This document shows positions 42,214 through 48,138 of a DNA stretch of 48,138 nucleotides, piece after piece (positions within the stretch are counted from its first letter, which is position 1; each line of letters starts with the position of its first letter). Position numbers and translations under genes: made by a program. This DNA comes from Bacteroidota bacterium. GTDB taxonomy: Bacteria > Bacteroidota > Bacteroidia > Flavobacteriales > Flavobacteriaceae. The notes beneath the pieces are model-generated. The model saw only the letters and a program-made list of their open reading frames with translations, was not told the origin of the DNA and did not search any database. Location: the NCBI GenBank assembly GCA_947483095.1, contig CANKLD010000001.1, positions 1-48,138 on the forward strand. Direction: 5' to 3'.

Positions 42214-43575
42214 ATGAAAAATAAATCAAGAATAATAAAAAGGGGTGTTGAAATATTAATTCTAATATGTATTCTAAATCCAGGAATATCAACCGCACAA
42301 AAATCGGCAGTAAAACCCAATGTTATTATACTATATACAGATGATCAAGGAACTATTGATGCTAATTGCTATGGAGCAAAAGACCTGTATACCCCTAATA
42401 TCGATAGATTGGCAGATTCAGGAGTTCGGTTTACACAATTTTATGCTGCAGCTGCTGTATGTTCGCCATCAAGAGCTGCTTTATTAACCGGTAAAACACC
42501 CTTTAAGGCAGGATTACCTGGCAATGCCCCTGCAATAAGAGGTGAGGCTGGATTGCCTTCGGAACAAATTACCATCGCAGAGACACTAAAAAAAAACGGA
42601 TACAAAACCGGCCACATTGGGAAATGGCATTTAGGATATAGCGAAGAAACGATGCCTTTAGCACAGGGCTTTGATTATTCGTTTGGCCACATGGGTGGTT
42701 GTATTGATAATTATTCGCATTTTTTCTATTGGGAGGGAGCCAATAGACATGACCTATGGGAAAATGGAAAAGAAGTATGGATGGAAGGTGAATATTTTCA
42801 AGACGTTATGACAAGTAAGGCAGAAAAGTTTATTACAGAAAACAAGGACCATAGCTTTTTCCTTTATTATGCTTTAAACCTTCCTCATTATCCATTGCAG
42901 GCATCGAAAAAATGGAGAGAATATTATAAAAATTTAGAAAGCCCTAGAGATAAGTATGCCGCTTGTATTTCAACTCTTGATGAGCGAATTGGGTTGCTTT
43001 TAGACAAGTTAGACGAATTAAATATTCGAGAGAATACCATCGTTATTTTTCAGTCGGATCATGGGCATTCAATGGAACAACGGACTTTTTCTGGTGGTGG
43101 AAATTCTGGAATTTATCGGGGTTCCAAGTTTTCTTTTTTTGAGGGAGGGATTAGGGTTCCTGCTATTATAAGCTGGCCCTCTAAAATGCCGAAGAATGAG
43201 GTTATAGATGAGATGGCGGTTAATGTAGATTGGTTTCCTAGTATACTTGATTTATGTAAAATAGGGTACGATAAAGATGATTTTGAAGGGAAAAGTCTTA
43301 TTGATGTAATTTATAAAAAGAAGAAATCGCCACATGAAGTATTCTGGTGGTATGATAATGCAAACCGATGGGCGGTTCGAAAAGGAGATTGGAAGTTGAT
43401 GAAAAACCCCATCGATCCATCACAAAAAATACCAATAGAAACTACAAATTCATTCTATCTAGTAAATATTAAAAATAATCCAAAAGAATCTGAAAACGTA
43501 GCAGATAAATATCCTGAGAAAGTGGATGAATTAATTAATGAATTTAATAGTTGGAATAAAAGTGTTAAAAAATAG
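42214..43575 (+). CDS. Secreted sulfatase (formylglycine type, S1)
   Basis: This 453-aa sulfatase has a signal peptide (1 to ~28, STAQ). NVIILYTDDQG provides the metal Asp pair; AAVCSPSRAALLTGK carries Cys83 as the formylglycine precursor; GHIGKWHLGY and FQSDHGHSMEQ follow. It is transcribed separately from the sulfatase-esterase operon, with about 200 bp of intergenic sequence before it in which I see an imperfect hairpin (CACCCCT...AGGGTG) but no phased-repeat promoter. The third intact sulfatase in the PUL supports a sulfated substrate. Confidence 0.94.
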   Translation: MKNKSRIIKRGVEILILICILNPGISTAQKSAVKPNVIILYTDDQGTIDANCYGAKDLYTPNIDRLADSGVRFTQFYAAAAVCSPSRAALLTGKTPFKAGLPGNAPAIRGEAGLPSEQITIAETLKKNGYKTGHIGKWHLGYSEETMPLAQGFDYSFGHMGGCIDNYSHFFYWEGANRHDLWENGKEVWMEGEYFQDVMTSKAEKFITENKDHSFFLYYALNLPHYPLQASKKWREYYKNLESPRDKYAACISTLDERIGLLLDKLDELNIRENTIVIFQSDHGHSMEQRTFSGGGNSGIYRGSKFSFFEGGIRVPAIISWPSKMPKNEVIDEMAVNVDWFPSILDLCKIGYDKDDFEGKSLIDVIYKKKKSPHEVFWWYDNANRWAVRKGDWKLMKNPIDPSQKIPIETTNSFYLVNIKNNPKESENVADKYPEKVDELINEFNSWNKSVKK

Positions 43576-43589
43576 AAATTTTGGATGCT

Positions 43590-43635
43590 GTTAATTGAAA
43601 ATTAATAATTAATTAATGAATGGATAGTTTATTTG
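43590..43635 (+). promoter_or_regulatory. Phased-repeat promoter before the small secreted protein 43678
   Basis: GTTAAT (43590), ATTAAT (43601) and ATTAAT (43612) are 11 bp apart, then 10 bp, then TTTATTTG (43628-43635). It starts only 15 bp after the sulfatase stop. The predicted leader is about 36 nt. Confidence 0.7.
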
Positions 43636-43677
43636 TAAAATATAAATGAAAACTATAAATAAACTAAATTAAAAAAA

Positions 43678-44019
43678 ATGAAAAAATTACTATTCATTGC
43701 ATTATTAGGTTTGTCTTTTGCGGGTAACGCTCAAACTCAAATTGATTTAAACGCTAAAAAAGTTTCAGAAAGCATGACTACTGTCATGGGTTTATCTTCG
43801 GAAGAAACAACTCAGGCATACAATCTTGTCTCTAAGAGAAACAAAGATAAAATAGCTTTAAAAGAAAAGTTTGGAGATGATGTAGAGGGTTTTAAAGTTG
43901 AAGGAAAAGAAGTGGAAATACAGTTCAATAAAGATATGAAGGATTTAGTTGGAAATGAAAAATGGAAAATCTGGGCAGATTTTAAAAAAGCAGAGAATGA
44001 AGCAAAAGCTAAAAACTAA
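43678..44019 (+). CDS. Small secreted protein of unknown function (113 aa)
   Basis: This 113-aa protein has a clear signal peptide (MKKLLFIALLGLSFAGNAQ) and a charged, helical mature part of ~94 residues (MGLSSEETTQAYNLVSKRNKD ... EIQFNKDMKDLVGNEKWKIW). The helical, Lys/Glu-rich form recalls Spy/CpxP-like periplasmic proteins, but the similarity is only in general character. No enzyme motif is present. It has a phased-repeat promoter of the PUL regulon and its own strong terminator, so it is likely made in quantity as a single gene when the glycan is present. Confidence 0.82.
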   Translation: MKKLLFIALLGLSFAGNAQTQIDLNAKKVSESMTTVMGLSSEETTQAYNLVSKRNKDKIALKEKFGDDVEGFKVEGKEVEIQFNKDMKDLVGNEKWKIWADFKKAENEAKAKN

Positions 44020-44040
44020 TATTTTTTTTAATTCAATTCA

Positions 44041-44067
44041 AAAAGTCACCATTTAGGTGACTTTTTT
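44041..44067 (+). terminator. Strong intrinsic terminator after 43678
   Basis: AAAAGTCACC (44041-44050) and GGTGACTTTT (44056-44065) form a perfect 10-bp stem with loop ATTTA and run into a T tract (44062-44068). It isolates the small secreted gene from the GH2 gene, which therefore needs readthrough or a promoter of its own. Confidence 0.92.
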
Positions 44068-44110
44068 TAACTTCAAATCAAAAATATTTTTCCTCAAACA
44101 ATTCAATAAT

Positions 44111-47100
44111 ATGTTACGAATTAAAACCAACTTTTGTTTTTTATTTTTTCTATTCGCTTGTACATTTTGTAATCGTTCTGTTGCACAAGAGACTTATAAA
44201 CATGTTTTCAATCCGATAAAAGGTTTTGTAAACGAAACCGAAAAACCATACAGGGACGAACTTTGCCTGAACGGAAAATGGCAGTTTATGCCAGTTTATG
44301 AAACCGATATGTCAAAATTCGTAAAGCCAGGATCATTTAATTGGGAAGCAGTTCCTTTAAAAGTACCCTCGCCGTGGAATGTAAATGCCTATACCAATGG
44401 CGAAGGCGGCGACTTTAATACTTTTCCTTCCTATCCAAAATCCTGGGAACAAGCACAAATGGGTTGGATGAGAAAAGAGTTTGTTTTACCCGAAAATTGG
44501 TCAGGAAAGCAGAAAAAACTTCATTTTGAAGCCATAGCTGGATTTGTCAAAATTTATGTAAATGGACAGTTTGTGGGCGAATACATTGATTTGTTTTTCC
44601 CACAAGAATTTGATGTCACCCCATTTCTCAAAAAAGGAACTAATGAAGTGATGGTTGGTGTAGCCAAAGCGAGTTTAACGGATATTCCGGGAAAATATGG
44701 CCACCGTAATTATTTGGCCGGTTCGAGGTGGGGACAGCACATTGCCGGTATCTGGCAGGATGTTTCATTGATAGCTATACCTGAATTGGCAATTACCAAT
44801 GTGTTTGTGCAACCCAACGTCCAAAAAGATACATTGGCTTTTTCAGTAAGTATTAAAAATAACTCGGCTAAAAAACAATCGTTTACCATCAATGCTTCTA
44901 TCAAAAACTGGGTAAAAACAATAACAAGCGATATCAACTTACTACCTGTAGATAACGGAGGTATGACCGATGAGGTTTTTGTCATAGATAATGCCAAGAA
45001 AATTATGCTGAAAGCGGGCGATAGCATTGTGGTAAATCTGAATCGGAAAATAAATGGAGAACTAAAATTGTGGTCGCCGGAGTCTCCAAATCTATATGGC
45101 TCTGTTATTAGTTTAAATGCCGATAAAAAGACCGTTATTGATACAAAATATACCCGATTTGGCTGGCGACAATTTGCAATCAAAGGACTTGAATTTACCT
45201 TGAATGGAAAACCTATTTTGCTAAAAGGCGATTCATGGCATTTTATGGGGATACCACAGATGACTCGTCGTTACGCCTGGGCATGGTACACAATGTTGAA
45301 GGATGCCAATGCCAATGCAGTGCGGCTTCATGCACAGCCTTTCCCTTCTTTTTATCTTGATATGGCCGATGAAATGGGGATGTGCGTACTCGACGAAACA
45401 GCAATTTGGTCAAGCGATGGGGGGCCTAAAATGGATTCGGAAACGTATTGGGCAAGATGCAAAACCCATGTAAAAAGCCTTGTAATGCGCGATCGCAATT
45501 ACCCTTCTGTTTTTGGATGGAGTGTGTGTAACGAAACATTACCAGTTGTTACGAATCTTATGCGTGGCACAAAGGAACTGATCGATCGCCAAATTCAGGA
45601 AATAAATAATTGGACAGAAATTACAAGAACACTCGACTCCAGTAGAAACTGGATTTCGGGCGATGGCGAACCGATGTATCCTACCAATTTACCAACTGTG
45701 ATTGGACATTATGGAAATGAATCGTCTATGAAAGCATGGTCATCACGAGGTTTACCCTGGGGAATTGGCGAGACCGGAATGGCCTACTTCGGAACACCAA
45801 AACAGGTAGCAACAATTAATGGCAATCGTGCATACGAATCACAACTTGGACGTATGGAAGGCTTGGCAAACGAAGCATATAAACTTATTACAACACAATT
45901 TAAATACAAACCGAGCTACACCAGTATTTTCAATATAGTTTGGTATGGATTAAAACCTTTGGCTTTTGGAATGAGAGACTCCTCTCGTGCGCCAATTCTT
46001 GAAGACGGTATTTTCTTTCCTGCTTTCAATGAAGGAGCTTTTGGCGTTCAACCTGAACGCTTAGGGCCTTATACTAGCACGCTCAATCCTGGCTATGATG
46101 TCAATATGCCATTGTATAAAACTTGGCCGATGTTTGAGGCTATTCAAGCAGCCAACAGCACACCAGTAAAGGAGTTTAAGATGTATCCTAAATTTGTACA
46201 ATCCAAAAAAAATATAGTAATCGAAAACGACAATCTTATTTTGATTGGAACTGATTCATCGCAACTGGCTCTTAAACTTACTGAAATGGGTGTTCGCTTT
46301 AGTAAAACAGCTGTGCCAACAGCAAAATCATTGGTGATAATAGATGGTTTGAATGTAGCTACTGATAAAGTGCTGAAAACCAAATATGAAAAAGCCATAA
46401 ATGCCGGTGCCCGGATTATAATTTGGGGAGTTTCGCCCGAAACGCTTGCTTCGCTAAATACTATTTTGCCTTTTCCTCTGGTACTTGAACCGCGTAAAGC
46501 TACATCGTTTATCAAAGTGCAAGATGCCCCAATTTTATCAAATTTAGAGCATAGCGATTTCTATTTTTCAGAATTATTGCCGCTCGGAAAAACCGCTTTG
46601 AACTATGGAATGACTGGCGAAATCGTCAGAAATGCGACCGTTTTACTAACTGCTTGTAATACGGAATGGCAAGCCTGGAATGGTCGTCCTGAACCAACTA
46701 AAACCGGAAGTGTTTTTCGAAGCGAGATGGAGAAAAAAGGGGTGGGAACAACTTTAATTACTTTTAATCAAGGAAAATCAGAGGTGATGATAGCTTCGTT
46801 TGACTTTAAAGACATGCCTATTGAATCGGAGTCGCCCATTCGATTAATGTTAACCAATTTGGGAATACAATTTGATAATTCGATTTATGAAAATAAACGA
46901 GCTATTGACTTGAATGGCAATTTGATTAAGTTTAAGGAAGACGCTGATGGAATTAGCTTTTGGGTGTTTAGTCCAAGATCGCTAGTCGATTTATTGGCAG
47001 AACCCGACATGCCTAAGTTGAGTTTAGAAATTAAGGAGGTGGCTAATTTCAATTTTATTCTTAATGGAGATAAAAGAGCCCCTCTGAAGGAGATTCCATT

Positions 47101-47233
47101 AGACAGAGGTTGGAATAAGTTTGTGATAAAATTTAGAGAAAATATTCCTGAAAACAAGCAAAAAATCAAAGCGATTTTTAAGTGTGACAATATGGAGTTT
47201 TTTAAACAAATAAACTCAATGAGTGAAAGATAA
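44111..47233 (+). CDS. GH2-family glycoside hydrolase (beta-mannosidase/galactosidase-like)
   Basis: This is a GH2 enzyme of ~1040 aa. The ATG at 44111 is preferred: it starts a good signal peptide (MLRIKTNFCFLFFLFACTFC), whereas a longer frame would begin inside the terminator stem. The N-terminal jelly roll (WQFMPVYETDMSKF, GWMRKEFVLPENW, FEAIAGFVKIYVNGQFVGEY) is followed by an Ig-like region and the barrel (ILLKGDSWHFMGIPQM). The acid/base is Glu475 in SVCNETLP and the likely nucleophile is Glu554 in GIGETGMAYF. Residues after ~700 form extra C-terminal domains. Substrate is not readable; in a mannan locus a beta-mannosidase-, galactosidase- or glucuronidase-type role on side groups is possible. 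It is followed by a GH92 gene. Confidence 0.85.
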   Translation: MLRIKTNFCFLFFLFACTFCNRSVAQETYKHVFNPIKGFVNETEKPYRDELCLNGKWQFMPVYETDMSKFVKPGSFNWEAVPLKVPSPWNVNAYTNGEGGDFNTFPSYPKSWEQAQMGWMRKEFVLPENWSGKQKKLHFEAIAGFVKIYVNGQFVGEYIDLFFPQEFDVTPFLKKGTNEVMVGVAKASLTDIPGKYGHRNYLAGSRWGQHIAGIWQDVSLIAIPELAITNVFVQPNVQKDTLAFSVSIKNNSAKKQSFTINASIKNWVKTITSDINLLPVDNGGMTDEVFVIDNAKKIMLKAGDSIVVNLNRKINGELKLWSPESPNLYGSVISLNADKKTVIDTKYTRFGWRQFAIKGLEFTLNGKPILLKGDSWHFMGIPQMTRRYAWAWYTMLKDANANAVRLHAQPFPSFYLDMADEMGMCVLDETAIWSSDGGPKMDSETYWARCKTHVKSLVMRDRNYPSVFGWSVCNETLPVVTNLMRGTKELIDRQIQEINNWTEITRTLDSSRNWISGDGEPMYPTNLPTVIGHYGNESSMKAWSSRGLPWGIGETGMAYFGTPKQVATINGNRAYESQLGRMEGLANEAYKLITTQFKYKPSYTSIFNIVWYGLKPLAFGMRDSSRAPILEDGIFFPAFNEGAFGVQPERLGPYTSTLNPGYDVNMPLYKTWPMFEAIQAANSTPVKEFKMYPKFVQSKKNIVIENDNLILIGTDSSQLALKLTEMGVRFSKTAVPTAKSLVIIDGLNVATDKVLKTKYEKAINAGARIIIWGVSPETLASLNTILPFPLVLEPRKATSFIKVQDAPILSNLEHSDFYFSELLPLGKTALNYGMTGEIVRNATVLLTACNTEWQAWNGRPEPTKTGSVFRSEMEKKGVGTTLITFNQGKSEVMIASFDFKDMPIESESPIRLMLTNLGIQFDNSIYENKRAIDLNGNLIKFKEDADGISFWVFSPRSLVDLLAEPDMPKLSLEIKEVANFNFILNGDKRAPLKEIPLDRGWNKFVIKFRENIPENKQKIKAIFKCDNMEFFKQINSMSER

Positions 47234-47344
47234 ATCAGCATCATTTCATCAATGAATCTCATAAAAAATCGATTGCTGATTCTATTACTGTAAAGCAATA
47301 GGATCATTACAATTCTTTACAATAAATTAAAAATTGATAAAAAA

Positions 47345-48138
47345 ATGAATAAATATTTTGCTGTTTTACTACTAACAATTACTACGATTAGTAACTCTTT
47401 TTCTCAAGAAGATTTCACTAAATACATTGACCCAACAATTGGGAATGTCGCCCCTTTTTTAGTACCAACCTATCCTACGATGCATTTGCCCAATCAAATG
47501 ATGCGGATGTTCCCCATTAAGAAAGATTATATTTCAGATCAAGTAGATGCATTTCCATTTCAAGTAACCTCACATCGATCACCGGGAATTTTGCCTATGA
47601 AAATTACTGCGGGTATAGTAAATGATGCTTCTTGGAACAAAAAAATGACTATTGACCATGATTTGGAAATCATTCATCCTTGGTTTTATTCTACCTATTT
47701 AATTGATGATGACATAACCGTAAGTTTTACTCCGGGAGAAAAATGTGCTATTTATAAAATAGATTTTCCGAAAAATGTTCAAAAAAATTTACTGATAAAA
47801 GGTTCTGAAAACAGGATCTTTTCTAAGGATAAAAATTATTTTAATGTTACGGAAGTGGTCAGCAAAAAGAACGGAGGGACTAACCCGGTTACTAATAGTT
47901 TTTCTGTTTTTTTATATGGTGAAATAACCGATAGTACTAATAATCCCATAAATGAATTTGAGTTTATTAGTGATAAACAAAAAATCACTATTTCAGCCAA
48001 TGCGAATGCACCTTCAACAATCCTAATTAAGTATGCTGTTTCTTATGTGAGTTTAGAGCAGGCTAAACTTAATTTTGAGAAGGAATTGCGAACACAAAGT
48101 TTTGATGAATTGTCAAAATCAGGAAAAATAAAGTGGGA
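47345..48138 (+). CDS. GH92 exo-alpha-mannosidase, cut by window edge
   Basis: The first ~264 codons of a GH92 gene run to the window end without a stop. It has a signal peptide (MNKYFAVLLLTITTISNSFS) and the N-terminal sandwich (YIDPTIGNVAPFLVPTYPTM, then LPNQMMRMFPIKKDY). It is closest to the GH92 product of 32706, with the same xPFLxPTxxxMHLPN start, so it belongs to that subgroup. The catalytic barrel lies beyond the window. The gene follows GH2 by about 110 bp, with a possible short hairpin in between and no clear phased-repeat promoter. Confidence 0.9.
   Translation, partial: MNKYFAVLLLTITTISNSFSQEDFTKYIDPTIGNVAPFLVPTYPTMHLPNQMMRMFPIKKDYISDQVDAFPFQVTSHRSPGILPMKITAGIVNDASWNKKMTIDHDLEIIHPWFYSTYLIDDDITVSFTPGEKCAIYKIDFPKNVQKNLLIKGSENRIFSKDKNYFNVTEVVSKKNGGTNPVTNSFSVFLYGEITDSTNNPINEFEFISDKQKITISANANAPSTILIKYAVSYVSLEQAKLNFEKELRTQSFDELSKSGKIKW

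Noticed and set aside
44057..44110. Longer N terminus for the GH2 protein
   Set aside because: It would start inside the terminator stem of the preceding gene and put 18 residues before a complete signal peptide; the ATG at 44111 is preferred.
44710..45183. 157-aa open frame on the minus strand inside the GH2 gene
   Set aside because: The plus strand encodes the conserved GH2 domains here; the antisense frame shows no domain.

Overview
The window is AT-rich DNA from a Bacteroidota genome, almost certainly a member of the Flavobacteriaceae. The evidence is the SusC/SusD pair, type IX secretion (T9SS) C-terminal sorting domains, secreted proteins with short signal peptides ending in SQ or AQ, TAnnTTTG-type -7 boxes and flavobacterial-style dispersed repeats. 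It has two parts.

Part A (1 to about 6,100) is a mobile or integrated element. The first ~20 bases, read on the minus strand, look like the anticodon-loop-to-T-arm piece of a tRNA-Met (a candidate attachment site). Then come a 12-bp tandem repeat, an AbiEi-like/Fic fusion protein on the plus strand, and a minus-strand block: a 385-aa unknown protein, a 47-aa small protein with an 11-bp perfect inverted repeat over its start codon, a P4/D5-type plasmid primase-helicase, a ribbon-helix-helix/MobC-like protein and a 73-aa protein. The part ends with an interrupted IS3-family transposase tail.

Part B (6,140 to the right edge) is a large polysaccharide utilization locus (PUL). Its gene content fits a sulfated alpha-mannan or mannose-rich glycan. 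It encodes four GH99-like putative endo-alpha-mannosidases (9058, 19451, 21879, 31366), four GH92 exo-alpha-mannosidases (11439, 13809, 32706, and 47345 cut by the window edge), SusC/SusD, a SusCD-linked lipoprotein that looks like a GH99 fold without its catalytic glutamates, a FucP-like sugar MFS permease, three intact formylglycine sulfatases plus one degenerate remnant, an alpha/beta-hydrolase esterase, a GH2 enzyme, two secreted parallel beta-helix proteins and a small secreted protein. In the inferred pathway, surface GH99 enzymes cut mannan and SusCD imports the oligosaccharides. Periplasmic sulfatases, esterase, GH92 and GH2 then strip them to mannose, which the MFS permease takes in.

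The most striking observation concerns control. The only regulator gene in the window (6140..8758) is not a hybrid two-component or ECF/anti-sigma system. It is a single-pass membrane protein with a periplasmic lectin-like plus kelch sensor and a cytoplasmic SARP-like winged-helix/helical output. Five promoters in the PUL (before 9058, 19175 minus, 19451, 23456 and 43678) share one exact geometry: three ATTAAT-like hexamers repeated every 11 bp, then 10 bp, then a TAnnTTTG-like -7 box. Direct repeats with 11-bp phasing close to the -10 box are the known operator style of Streptomyces SARP activators. I therefore propose, as inference, that this membrane-bound SARP-like regulator drives the locus through these sites. 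A frameshifted remnant of a second copy of the regulator lies at 11149..11272, directly fused to the end of a GH99 gene that has lost its T9SS sorting domain.
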